Shown one piece after another: positions 1 through 7,077 of a DNA stretch of 21,707 nucleotides (position 1 is the first letter of the stretch; the number at the start of each line of letters is the position of its first letter). Position numbers and translations under genes: made by a program. This DNA is from JBCCZC01 sp039188505 (lineage in GTDB: Bacteria > Pseudomonadota > Gammaproteobacteria > Xanthomonadales > SZUA-38), in contig JBCCZC010000047.1 of NCBI GenBank assembly GCA_039188505.1, positions 1 through 21,707 on the forward strand, written 5' to 3'. The notes under the pieces were generated by a model. It was not told the DNA's origin and made no database searches. It saw only the letters and a list, made by a program, of their open reading frames with translations.

Positions 1-136
1 AATGGCCAACGGTGAGGTGGCCGTACGCACCCAGAGCGGCGACGATCTCGGTGCGATGAGCATCGATGCCTTCATCGACCTCGTCGAAAGCAGCGCGAAC
101 CAGGTGCGGTCCGCCGCGGAGCGCTCGGCGGCCTGA
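1..136 (+). CDS. thrS: Threonyl-tRNA synthetase, C-terminal end (partial)
   Basis: Only the last ~44 codons are present; the gene enters from the left edge and stops at TGA 134-136, with codons in phase from base 2. The reading contains GEVAVRTQSGDDLGAMSI, which matches the end of the ThrS anticodon-binding domain, where E. coli has a KVAVRTRRGKDLGSM-type stretch. ThrS charges tRNA-Thr in the cytoplasm. The tail ends in a short alanine/serine-rich stretch. In many gammaproteobacteria infC follows thrS directly; here selO follows after about 100 bp, so the usual linkage is absent. The call rests on one short motif, so another class II synthetase of the same anticodon-domain type cannot be fully excluded. 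Confidence 0.72.
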   Translation, partial: MANGEVAVRTQSGDDLGAMSIDAFIDLVESSANQVRSAAERSAA

Positions 137-234
137 ACGGTTTTCCGTCCGGGGGCACCAACAACAAGGCGATGACGCTCGTAGGGGTAGGGTTCGAACG
201 GTAGCGCGAACAGCAGGGATTGACGGTCAAGGCG

Positions 235-1950
235 ATGGAATCTGCGACGGCGAAGAACGGACGGGATCAGCAGGCTCCCGCGACCATCGAGACGCTGGAG
301 GAGCTGGCGCAGCGGGCCGACTATTCCTTGCTGGAGAAGCTGTCGTCGGATCCCGAGGCAAGCGCCAGCGGCGATGAGCATGCGCCCAGACAGGTGTTCT
401 CCGGGCACTACGTCCCGGTGGCGCCCACGCCCATCGGGGATCCGGAGTACGTCGCCCACAGCCAGGTTTTCTTCGACGAGCTGGGTCTTGCGGACGGTCT
501 GGCGCGAACCGATCCGTTCATGCAGATGTTCAGCGGCGACTTGTCCAGGGTCCCCGAGCCCATGCGCAAGGTGGGCTGGGCAACGGGCTATGCGCTGTCC
601 ATCTACGGCACCGAGTACTACCAGCAATGCCCGTTCGGTACCGGCAACGGCTACGGTGACGGGCGGGCGGTCTCGGTGCTGGAGGCCGTCCTCAAGGGGC
701 AGCGCTGGGAGATGCAGCTCAAGGGTGGTGGCCGCACGCCCTACTGTCGAGGCGCTGACGGGCGAGCGGTACTGCGCTCCAGTGTGCGAGAGTTCCTGGC
801 GCAGGAGATCATGCACGCCCTGGGCGTTCCAACCTCTCGTTCCCTGAGCCTGTACGTCTCGAAGACCGACACCGTTCGTCGCCCGTGGTACTCGGAGGGC
901 TCTCGCTCGCACGATCCGGACGTGATGGTCGCCGAGCGGGTCGCTATCGCCACCCGCGTGGCACCGTCCTTTCTCCGGGTGGGACAGCTCGAGCTCTTCG
1001 GCCGCCGGGCCCGGAAGCAGGAGCACCCGCAAGCGCTGCAGCAGCTTGAGCAGATCGTCCTGCACGCGGTCGATCGTGAGTATCCGGACATCGATGCCGG
1101 TCTCGGCATGGATGAGACGGTCATAGGGCTAGCGCGGGCCTTTCGAGAACGACTGATCACGCTGATGACCCACTGGCTTCGGGTCGGCTACTGCCAGGGC
1201 AACTTCAACAGCGATAACTGCGCGGTCGGGGGCTTCACCCTCGACTACGGTCCCTTCGGCTTCTGTGATCGTTTTGATCCCCACTTTCAACCGTGGACGG
1301 GCGGAGGCCAGCACTTTGCGTTCTGGAATCAGCCGGTCGCGGCGCAGCGAAACTTCGAGATGTTCTGCGCCGCCCTGCGTCCCTTGCTCGTGTCCCACCC
1401 GGATCAGATGCAGAAGCTCGATGCGCTGCTGGCCGGGTTCGCCGATACGATGCAGGCCGAGCTCGAGGCCATGTGGGCGGCGAAGCTCGGGCTCGAGAAG
1501 TTCGATCTAAAGCAGTTCCAGGCCCTCGCGAACCTGATGCTGGAGACGTCGGTCGACTACACGATCTTCTTCCGTGAACTCTCGTCGATCCCGGAGACCA
1601 TCGCGCCGCTCGGGCGGAGCTTCTACGGCGAGTTGAACGGCGCCTTGGAGTCGCGCTGGTGCGCCTGGTTGGACGATTGGCGGGTGTCGCTGGGGCAGGG
1701 CAGGTCGGCAGAAGACATCTCGGACCAGATGAAGCGGGTCAATCCGAAGTATTGCCTACGCGAATGGTTGCTGGCGCCGGCCTACCAGCTCGCAGCTCGC
1801 GGAGACTATTCGCGCCTCAGGGAGCTGCAGGCCGTGATGAGCGATCCCTACGCCGATCAGTCGGCGGCCGTGGAAGCACAGTACTACCGGCTGAAGCCAC
1901 AGAAGTTCGCGGACCTCGGCGGGGTTTCCCACATGAGCTGCTCTTCCTGA
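235..1950 (+). CDS. selO: SelO/YdiU family protein adenylyltransferase (pseudokinase AMPylase)
   Basis: SelO proteins have a kinase-like fold but transfer AMP from ATP to Ser/Thr/Tyr of target proteins, and are linked to redox stress. The family signatures are clear: QLKGGGRTPYCRGADGR near residue 162, NFNSDN near 323 and DYGPFGF near 337, the last replacing the kinase DFG metal-binding motif. The protein ends MSCSS, so a cysteine occupies the position held by selenocysteine in animal SelO and by a redox cysteine in bacterial YdiU. ATG 235 gives 571 residues. An in-frame TTG at 220 would add five, and no strong ribosome site separates the two. At ~570 residues it is longer than E. coli YdiU (~480), with an extended N-terminus. 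It stands alone between thrS and a convergent gene that ends 28 bp away. Confidence 0.93.
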   Translation: MESATAKNGRDQQAPATIETLEELAQRADYSLLEKLSSDPEASASGDEHAPRQVFSGHYVPVAPTPIGDPEYVAHSQVFFDELGLADGLARTDPFMQMFSGDLSRVPEPMRKVGWATGYALSIYGTEYYQQCPFGTGNGYGDGRAVSVLEAVLKGQRWEMQLKGGGRTPYCRGADGRAVLRSSVREFLAQEIMHALGVPTSRSLSLYVSKTDTVRRPWYSEGSRSHDPDVMVAERVAIATRVAPSFLRVGQLELFGRRARKQEHPQALQQLEQIVLHAVDREYPDIDAGLGMDETVIGLARAFRERLITLMTHWLRVGYCQGNFNSDNCAVGGFTLDYGPFGFCDRFDPHFQPWTGGGQHFAFWNQPVAAQRNFEMFCAALRPLLVSHPDQMQKLDALLAGFADTMQAELEAMWAAKLGLEKFDLKQFQALANLMLETSVDYTIFFRELSSIPETIAPLGRSFYGELNGALESRWCAWLDDWRVSLGQGRSAEDISDQMKRVNPKYCLREWLLAPAYQLAARGDYSRLRELQAVMSDPYADQSAAVEAQYYRLKPQKFADLGGVSHMSCSS

Positions 1951-1978
1951 GCTGCAGACACTTCCGCGGATCGACTGA

Positions 1979-2449
1979 TCAGGTCTGCCCGGCACGGTAC
2001 CGTTCGAGGTTCTCGGCGGCTTGCGATTGCACCTTACGCTTGAGGAACGGCGTCCAGCCAAGCACCAGGCCCGCGGGTCCGAGTGCCATGCGGCTCCAGC
2101 GCCAGAAATCGAAGCGATCGATGTGGCGGACGATCCGTCCGTCGCGGAACTCGAATTCCGCGTCGATCCGGTTGTGCACGGACCGGCCGGTCGCCGAGAA
2201 CACGTAGCGTGCTTCCCAGTGAGCTCGGCCCCGCTGGTTGTCGGCCTCGACGTCGCTATAGGTCAGGGAGAACGCCTGCGCGCGGTCGCATAGCATGGCC
2301 CACATGGCGCCGGCCGCGCTGCCCCGAAGGTCGGGAAACGCCGGGTCGGAGAAGCGCACCTCATCGTGGTAGCAGCTGGCCATCTGGGGCGCATCAAGCG
2401 CCTGAAAACTTCGATAGAAGCGGTCGATGAGTTCTACGCGGTCGTTCAT
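1979..2449 (-). CDS. SnoaL-like / nuclear transport factor 2 fold protein
   Basis: This 156-residue protein begins with a typical NTF2/SnoaL pattern: an N-terminal helix ending in RFYRSFQALDAPQMASCYHD, then DEVRFSDPAFPDLRG, then alternating strands including IDAEFEFRDGRIVRHIDRFDFWRWSR. Proteins of this family are small cone-shaped enzymes or binding proteins (ketosteroid isomerase-like, polyketide cyclases), and the substrate cannot be told from sequence. The start at 2449 is chosen because AAGGGGAG lies just upstream of that ATG; the open frame continues 21 codons further without a comparable site. The C-terminal segment after the fold (ALGPAGLVLGWTPFLKRKVQSQAA) is hydrophobic then basic. 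It converges with selO, and tRNA-Phe lies upstream on the same strand. Confidence 0.8.
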   Translation of the reverse strand: MNDRVELIDRFYRSFQALDAPQMASCYHDEVRFSDPAFPDLRGSAAGAMWAMLCDRAQAFSLTYSDVEADNQRGRAHWEARYVFSATGRSVHNRIDAEFEFRDGRIVRHIDRFDFWRWSRMALGPAGLVLGWTPFLKRKVQSQAAENLERYRAGQT

Positions 2450-2601
2450 GATCTCCCCTTGCGGGTCCGCATTCCCTGCCAGGATCGTGACTGCCGACCT
2501 CGGGACGGACACTCACCGGAAGCGACATCATAGCGTGGGTGACGGGCGCCACGCTGCCATGGCCACTGCGGACACTGGAGGCGATCAGAAGACTGAAACG
2601 A

Positions 2602-2677
2602 TGGTGGCCAGGGACGGAATCGAACCGCCGACACGGGGATTTTCAATCCCCTGCTCTACCAACTGAGCTACCTGGCC
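2602..2677 (-). tRNA. tRNA-Phe (anticodon GAA), CCA encoded
   Basis: Read on the minus strand, the 76-nt sequence folds as a standard cloverleaf. The acceptor stem is GGCCAGG pairing with CCTGGCC, the D arm carries AGCTCAGTTGGTAGAGC, and the anticodon arm is GGGGA-TTGAAAA-TCCCC with anticodon GAA. The variable loop is short and the T arm is GGCGG-TTCGATT-CCGTC. The discriminator base is A and the 3' CCA is encoded in the DNA (plus-strand TGG at 2602-2604). The gene stands alone, not in a tRNA cluster, and no integrase or att-like duplication of its 3' end is visible nearby. Confidence 0.97.
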
Positions 2678-2746
2678 ATCGGAAGGCGAGGGCGCGTATT
2701 AGAGCCGCTCGAGATGCGGGAGTCAACCCCGCCGGGCGGGGGGCGC

Positions 2747-2779
2747 AAAAGAAAAGCGGCCGGCATCCAAGCCGGCCGC
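2747..2779 (-). terminator. Intrinsic terminator of the glnK-amtB operon
   Basis: A perfect 9-bp inverted repeat (GCGGCCGGC, 6-nt loop, GCCGGCCGC; 2756-2779) is followed on the minus strand by TTTTCTTTT (plus-strand A-rich 2747-2755). It lies about 20 bp past the amtB stop, in the right orientation for Rho-independent termination, and separates amtB from tRNA-Phe. Confidence 0.9.
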
Positions 2780-2799
2780 AAGGAGGGACCTGATGGGTA

Positions 2800-4056
2800 T
2801 CAGGTCTTGCGCATTTCGGTGAATTCGGGATAGGCGTGCAGGCCGCACTCGCTTTGGTCGACGCCCTCGTATTCCTGCTCCTCGGTGACCCGCAGGCCAA
2901 GCGTGAATTTCAGCGCGATCCAGACAATGAAGCTGGTGCCGAAGACCCAGGCGAAGATCGTGCCGATGCCCATGAGCTGCGCGCCGATGGTCGCGTCCGG
3001 GTTGGTGAAGCAGACCGCGATGAGGCCCCAGATGCCGACCACGCCGTGGACGGAGATCGCACCGACGGGATCGTCGATCTTGAACAGCCGATCGAGGAAC
3101 ACGATCGAGGGCACGACGATGAGGCCGCCCACGCCGCCGATCAGGGTGGCAGCGATCGGCGTCGGGGTCAGCGGCTCGGCGGTGATGGCGACGAGGCCTG
3201 CCAGAGCGCCGTTGAGGGCCATGGTCAGGTCGGCCTTGCCGAACCACATCCGCGAGAGCAGCAGCGCGAGCACCAGGCCACCGGCGGCCGCCATGTTGGT
3301 GTTGACGAACACCAGCGCCACGGCATTGGCCTCACCGACATCGGGGACCTTCAGCTCGGAACCACCGTTGAAGCCGAACCAGCCCATCCAGAGGATCAAC
3401 GTGCCAAGCGTGGCGAGCGGCAGGTTGGCGCCGGGAATGGCGTTCACCTGGCCTTCCTTGCCGTACTTGCCCTTCCGGGGGCCAAGCAGGATGACGCCGG
3501 CGAGCGCCGCGGCAGCACCGCACATGTGCACGACGCCGGAGCCCGCGAAGTCGAGGAAGCCGTTCTGGTCGAGGAAGCCGCCACCCCACTTCCAGTAGCC
3601 CTGGATGGGATAGATGAAGCCGGTCAGGACGACCGCAAAGGCGAAGAAGGTCCAGAGTTTCATGCGCTCGGCCACGGCGCCGGAAACGATCGACATGGCG
3701 GTTGCAACGAACACGACCTGGAAGAAGAAGTCGGACAGGCCCGAGTAGTAGGTCTCGCCGTCGCTGGCAAGCACTTCCTCAACCGTGTTGTCGGTGCCGG
3801 TCAGCATGCTGATGCCGCCGAAGAAGGCGTTGGCGGCGTCTGCGGGGTACATGATGCCGTAGCCGCAAAGCATGTACATGATGCAGGCGATCGAGTAGAG
3901 GCCCACGTTCTTCGTGAGAATCTCCGCCGTATTCTTGGCCTGCACGAGCCCCGACTCGAGCATCGTGAAGCCGGCGGCCATCCACATGACCAGCACGCCG
4001 GACATGAGGAAGTAGAAGGTATCCAGCGCGTACGCCAGTTCGATGACTTGATCCAT
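2800..4056 (-). CDS. amtB: AmtB ammonium transporter
   Basis: This is a 418-residue inner-membrane Amt/Rh channel for ammonium uptake. The sequence is almost wholly hydrophobic helices, compatible with the 11-helix Amt fold. The twin pore histidines are H177 (GSGVVHMCGAAAAL) and H337 (AISVHGVVGIWG). Other Amt hallmarks are GFTMLESG with the following AKNTAEILTKN, and the FNGGSEL region. The cytoplasmic tail (GLRVTEEQEYEGVDQSECG) carries the conserved segment that contacts GlnK. The first helix begins almost at the start codon, so no separate cleaved signal peptide like that of E. coli AmtB is apparent. GAGGAA precedes ATG 4056. The gene follows glnK by 35 bp, the classic pairing in which uridylylation-sensitive GlnK plugs the channel, and a terminator closes the operon. 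Confidence 0.98.
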   Translation of the reverse strand: MDQVIELAYALDTFYFLMSGVLVMWMAAGFTMLESGLVQAKNTAEILTKNVGLYSIACIMYMLCGYGIMYPADAANAFFGGISMLTGTDNTVEEVLASDGETYYSGLSDFFFQVVFVATAMSIVSGAVAERMKLWTFFAFAVVLTGFIYPIQGYWKWGGGFLDQNGFLDFAGSGVVHMCGAAAALAGVILLGPRKGKYGKEGQVNAIPGANLPLATLGTLILWMGWFGFNGGSELKVPDVGEANAVALVFVNTNMAAAGGLVLALLLSRMWFGKADLTMALNGALAGLVAITAEPLTPTPIAATLIGGVGGLIVVPSIVFLDRLFKIDDPVGAISVHGVVGIWGLIAVCFTNPDATIGAQLMGIGTIFAWVFGTSFIVWIALKFTLGLRVTEEQEYEGVDQSECGLHAYPEFTEMRKT

Positions 4057-4091
4057 GATTCGTTCCTCGTCAGATGATCAGCGGGCCTGGT

Positions 4092-4430
4092 TCAGATGGC
4101 TTCGTCACCGGTCTCGCCGGTGCGGATGCGGATGGCCTGTTCGAGGGAGGTGACGAAGATCTTTCCGTCGCCGACCTTGCCCGTCTTGGCGGCCTCGGTG
4201 ATCGCCTCGATGGCGCGATCGACGAGATCATCCGGTACGGCCATTTCGAGTTTCATCTTCGGCACGAAGTCCACGACGTACTCGGCGCCGCGGTAGAGCT
4301 CCGTGTGGCCGCGTTGTCGGCCGAAGCCGCTGACCTCCGATACGGTGATGCCGCGAACGCCCGCTTCGGTAACGGCCTCGCGGACGTCATCGAGCTTGAA
4401 GGGCTTGACGATGGCAGTGACCAGTTTCAT
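4092..4430 (-). CDS. glnK: PII nitrogen regulatory protein GlnK
   Basis: This is a complete 112-residue PII protein. The trimeric family senses ATP/ADP and 2-oxoglutarate and controls AmtB, NtrB and glutamine synthetase adenylylation. The T-loop GRQRGHTELYRGAEY is intact, with Y51, the residue uridylylated by GlnD. KTGKVGDGKIFV and IRIRTGETGDEAI match the PII B- and C-loop signatures. ATG 4430 is chosen because the family starts MK-x-V-x-A-I-x-KPFK and AGGAG lies just upstream; the frame extends 30 codons further but without family similarity. The intergenic distance to amtB is 35 bp. Sequence alone cannot separate GlnB from GlnK, but linkage to amtB and the sigma-54 promoter favour GlnK. Confidence 0.97.
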   Translation of the reverse strand: MKLVTAIVKPFKLDDVREAVTEAGVRGITVSEVSGFGRQRGHTELYRGAEYVVDFVPKMKLEMAVPDDLVDRAIEAITEAAKTGKVGDGKIFVTSLEQAIRIRTGETGDEAI

Positions 4431-4503
4431 GGCTTTCTCCTGCTCTGGATTTCTCTGGCTGAGGGCTGCCCGAGGGCGGGCCCGGCGATGGTCGCCCGAA
4501 TTG

Positions 4504-4520
4504 AGCAAGCTCCGTGCCAA
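4504..4520 (-). promoter_or_regulatory. Sigma-54 (RpoN) promoter of glnK-amtB
   Basis: On the minus strand the sequence is TTGGCACGGAGCTTGCT, which fits YTGGCACGRNNNTTGCW at every defined position, including the invariant GG (-24) and GC (-12). The predicted transcription start is near 4493, giving a 5' leader of about 63 nt to the glnK ATG. RpoN promoters need an activator bound upstream; the dyads at 4781-4795 and 4748-4762 are candidates for NtrC. Confidence 0.9.
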
Positions 4521-4747
4521 TGGTCATGGCCGGGACCCCGTGACGGCGGTAGCCGGAGTGATCGGGGGCAGGAGAAGCGCGGAACGGGGCGGGTTGGCCC
4601 TGGAGCGGGCAGGGCGCACGCCAGCAGGGCTTACGGGGCGGTGCGGTGTCGCCTGGCCGCCTTGGACAGCGCCAGGCGAGCGGGATGAGGCGCGGTCCCT
4701 GTGGTCCAGGCGGCGGCTCCGCCTGGATGGCCTTCAGTCTCGTGGTC

Positions 4748-4762
4748 GCGCCGCGATGGTGC
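4748..4762 (-). promoter_or_regulatory. Probable second NtrC-type site (imperfect)
   Basis: GCGCCGCGATGGTGC has the layout of the NtrC site (GCAC-N7-GTGC) with one mismatch in the left arm. Its centre is 33 bp, about three helical turns, from the perfect site at 4781-4795. This spacing resembles the tandem NtrC enhancer of E. coli glnA and would allow cooperative binding on one DNA face. Confidence 0.5.
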
Positions 4763-4780
4763 GCGACGGAACCGCGAAAT

Positions 4781-4795
4781 GCACCAGCGTGGTGC
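4781..4795 (-). promoter_or_regulatory. NtrC (GlnG) enhancer site
   Basis: GCACCAGCGTGGTGC is a perfect dyad, GCACCA-N3-TGGTGC, matching the NtrC consensus. It lies about 295 bp upstream of the predicted sigma-54 start of glnK and one base beyond the stop codon of the DUF2237 gene. The position suits an enhancer acting by looping. Confidence 0.8.
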
Positions 4796-4796
4796 G

Positions 4797-5183
4797 TTAC
4801 ATCAGATCGGTGGCGAAGCGCTTGAGGTCGTCGAGTTCGATGACCTCCAGAGCGCGCTCGTGGGTGCCGAGCAGGTGAACGCGGGGTGCCCGGCCCGCGA
4901 CGAAGGCTTCCTGCCAGCGCGCGGCGCAGAGGCACCAGCGATCGCCCGGTTTCAGGCCCGGGAAGTCGAACTCGGGTCGCGGGGTGCTGAGGTCGTTGCC
5001 GCGGTCACGGGAGAACTCGAGGAATTCGGCGGTCATGACCGCGCAGACCGTGTGCGAGCCGAAATCACGGGCATCCGTCTCGCAGTAGCCCGTCCGGAAG
5101 AAGCCGGTTTTCGGATCGTCGCAGCAGCTCGCCAGTGGGCCCCCAAGGACGTTGCGCTGGGTGTCGGGTTCGCGATCGGCCAT
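4797..5183 (-). CDS. DUF2237 family protein
   Basis: This 128-residue protein matches the DUF2237 family almost end to end: NVLGGPLASCCDDPKTGFFR, then GSHTVCAVMTAEFLEFSR, then GNDLSTPRPEFDFPGL, then KPGDRWCLCAARWQEA, then a conserved C-terminal HERALEVIELDDLKRFA. The family is small, cytosolic and of unknown function; its conserved cysteines (CC in the first motif, WCLCA in the fourth) might bind metal or be redox active. ATG 5183 shares its A with the TGA of the upstream gene (TGATG), implying coupled translation and deciding the start; only a weak ribosome site is visible. It is the last gene of the three-gene C13 peptidase unit and its TAA directly abuts the NtrC-type site. Confidence 0.9.
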   Translation of the reverse strand: MADREPDTQRNVLGGPLASCCDDPKTGFFRTGYCETDARDFGSHTVCAVMTAEFLEFSRDRGNDLSTPRPEFDFPGLKPGDRWCLCAARWQEAFVAGRAPRVHLLGTHERALEVIELDDLKRFATDLM

Positions 5184-5620
5184 CAGTGCAGCTTCTTGCC
5201 GGGCTTCGGACGTTCCGGCATCTCCTCGTCGATGACCAGGTCGCGGCGCACGGAACGTCCCAGCAGTTTCGCGCAGAGCATGAAATCCTCCTCGGCCTCG
5301 CCCTTGATCTGGTCGAGCAAGGCACCGGCGTTGGGCTGGTCGGGCCCGAAAGAAAGCGCGTAGGTGCCGAAGGCGATCTGTTCGCCAACGACGAGCTCGA
5401 TCGCGTATTCGCTCACCCATTTCTTCTGCCCCGTCTCGTTTTCCTCCCATTCGGAGTAGACGAGGCGGCAGCGGCCGCCTGGGCTTTCCACCACGACCGA
5501 ATCGACAACGAACTGCTCTTGCAGCACCGATGCGGTCAGAATCTCGAAGGTTCCCGCTCGCGGCATGAACAGCCGCCCGAGCGTATCCCCGTCGAGCGAA
5601 AAACTGAAATGGCCTTTCAC
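5183..5620 (-). CDS. Conserved-looking hypothetical protein in the C13 peptidase unit
   Basis: I do not recognise this 145-residue protein. It starts at GTG 5620, with GGAGG a suitable distance upstream; the GTGA overlaps the stop of the peptidase gene by four bases. It has no signal peptide or membrane segment. The N-terminal ~80 residues alternate short polar and hydrophobic runs suggestive of a beta-rich fold (GTFEILTASVLQEQFVVDSVVVE, broken by PGG). The middle contains KWVSEYAIELVVGEQIAFGTYAL. The C-terminal third is helical and acidic (LLDQIKGEAEEDFMLCAKLLG), ending in a proline/lysine-rich tail (ERPKPGKKLH). Being translationally coupled on both sides implies a role tied to the peptidase or DUF2237 protein. 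Function unknown. Confidence 0.82.
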   Translation of the reverse strand: MKGHFSFSLDGDTLGRLFMPRAGTFEILTASVLQEQFVVDSVVVESPGGRCRLVYSEWEENETGQKKWVSEYAIELVVGEQIAFGTYALSFGPDQPNAGALLDQIKGEAEEDFMLCAKLLGRSVRRDLVIDEEMPERPKPGKKLH

Positions 5621-7053
5621 CGTTGGTCCTCCACCGTGGCCGTCAGGGCTAGCCCTGCCTCGTCGAGGTAGTCGGCCAATTCCCTGCCGATGCGAATCTG
5701 GGGGCGCGAGGCCTCGACACCAATGGCCGCCTCGCGTCGTGACACGATTCGCTGAGCAGTCATGAAGGCGCTACGCAAGCTCCGGTGGGACTGTAGCGCA
5801 TCCACCAGGAAGGCACTGCCGAAGTAGGAAAAATCGGCCTCATCGTTGCAGCCGAAGGACGGCCGATCCTCGCGGGCAGCCGTGATCACCGCGGATCGAG
5901 GTCCCTCGAGAAAGGGAATGAAGCCGCCCGAGAAGCAAGCGGAGATGACGATGATTTTCCAGCGAAAGCCGCTCGCGTCGATCGCCGCGGCGAGAGTTCG
6001 AGGGTCGAGATCTTCAAGCAGCAGGTTGCCGAGACTGACCGCGAGTTCGTGGTCTTCGCTGCCGTGGCTGGTCAGATAGACGAGCAGCACGTCCTCCTCG
6101 TCGGCCCGGGCGCCGAGTTCCAGCAGGGCCCGCTGAAGATTGCCAGGCGTGGCGAGGGGCGCGTGGCCAGTGGTCGTCGGATGGTTCACGAGGCGGACGA
6201 CGCGTCGGCCTGCTTCGAAGCGTCCGGACAGCAGCCGCGTTGCGAATGCACCCTCGTTGCGGAAGAGGTCCTGGTCCCCGTAGCCGGCGAAGGTGACGGC
6301 GAAGAGTTCGGGTACACCAGGCTGGGATGCCGGCACGCGATCGAGTGCCTCACCGAGCAGCGCGGGCTGAGAGTCGAGGACTGCCCCGGCGTCGTCGATC
6401 ACGACAGCAGACTCTGCGGCAGCAGAGCCCTCGGCATCGACCCAGAACGCGCTGTAGGTCACGAAGAGGGCGACGAAGGCATGGGCGCCGAGCCAGGAGC
6501 CGGCCACCACGGGCGCGCGCCAGCGTCCGCCGTGCTGCAGCACGAGCCGCAGCAGGACCGCCGCAGGCCAGAGCAGGATGAGAAGCCAGAGGAGGTCGTA
6601 CGTGAGCGACCAGTCGGACCAGAGGAGATCATTGATCGGGGCGTACCAGAACGGCACGGTCAGAACGTGGATCCAGAAGACTGCGTTGAAGAATTTGACG
6701 GCAAGCAGCATCGTCGCCGCGCCGTCCCGGGTTGCCAACGCCCCGAGCCACGCACCGAGCAGGCCGAGGCAGATGCCAAGCGCCTGGGTCTGCAGCCCGT
6801 CGGGGCTGAAGGTCGCGCCCGGACCGGCGATGAGCCGATCGATACCGACGGCCAGGGCCGCATTGAGCACAAGGATGAGGAGCAGCGTCCCCGGGGCGGC
6901 AAACCAGCGGTTGGGGCTGACCGACAGTCCGAGCGCAAGCCGGAGACCCGCCGCGGCATTGCGTGCGCTGGCCCCGACGAGCCGCGGTCGCGGGACCCGG
7001 GTGTTGGCGGGGCTTCCGTCCATCTGGCGGCGGAGTATAGCGGACGGGATCAC
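5617..7053 (-). CDS. Membrane-anchored C13 (legumain/GPI8-like) cysteine peptidase
   Basis: The protein has an N-terminal membrane half and a C-terminal peptidase half. Residues ~55-205 hold about five hydrophobic segments (LLLILVLNAALAVGI; GICLGLLGAWLGALA; MLLAVKFFNAVFWIHVLTV; LLWLLILLWPAAVLLRLVL; SWLGAHAFVALFVTYSAFWV). Residues ~245-420 match peptidase C13: YLTSHGS with catalytic His330 and IVISACFSGGF with catalytic Cys373, followed by VITAAREDRPSFGC. C13 enzymes cleave after Asn/Asp or act as transamidases, as in GPI anchoring. The catalytic domain probably faces the periplasm, but topology is inferred. The frame opens at GTG 7053; ATG 7023 (MDGSPAN) is an alternative start 30 bp downstream. 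Neither has a clear ribosome site. It heads a unit of three overlapping genes and diverges from a secreted DUF4097 protein. Confidence 0.88.
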   Translation of the reverse strand: MIPSAILRRQMDGSPANTRVPRPRLVGASARNAAAGLRLALGLSVSPNRWFAAPGTLLLILVLNAALAVGIDRLIAGPGATFSPDGLQTQALGICLGLLGAWLGALATRDGAATMLLAVKFFNAVFWIHVLTVPFWYAPINDLLWSDWSLTYDLLWLLILLWPAAVLLRLVLQHGGRWRAPVVAGSWLGAHAFVALFVTYSAFWVDAEGSAAAESAVVIDDAGAVLDSQPALLGEALDRVPASQPGVPELFAVTFAGYGDQDLFRNEGAFATRLLSGRFEAGRRVVRLVNHPTTTGHAPLATPGNLQRALLELGARADEEDVLLVYLTSHGSEDHELAVSLGNLLLEDLDPRTLAAAIDASGFRWKIIVISACFSGGFIPFLEGPRSAVITAAREDRPSFGCNDEADFSYFGSAFLVDALQSHRSLRSAFMTAQRIVSRREAAIGVEASRPQIRIGRELADYLDEAGLALTATVEDQR

Positions 7054-7077
7054 TGAAGCCGGTGGTCAACCGGTACG

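Noticed and set aside
66..377. 103-codon plus-strand frame across thrS end and selO start
   Set aside because: Overlaps two supported genes in another phase, with repetitive Arg/Gly composition.
2602..2677. tRNA-Phe as an integration site
   Set aside because: No integrase, duplicated 3' tRNA end or mobile genes are visible in the flanks.
2836..4077. Long plus-strand open frame (413 codons) opposite amtB
   Set aside because: Its composition (His/Asp/Glu/Ala-rich, no domain) is that of a high-GC antisense frame; AmtB is unequivocal on the other strand.
4706..4726. Hairpin CCAGGCGG/CCGCCTGG as a terminator for the DUF2237 gene
   Set aside because: The 8-bp stem is perfect, but no T-run follows on either strand, so I do not call it a terminator.
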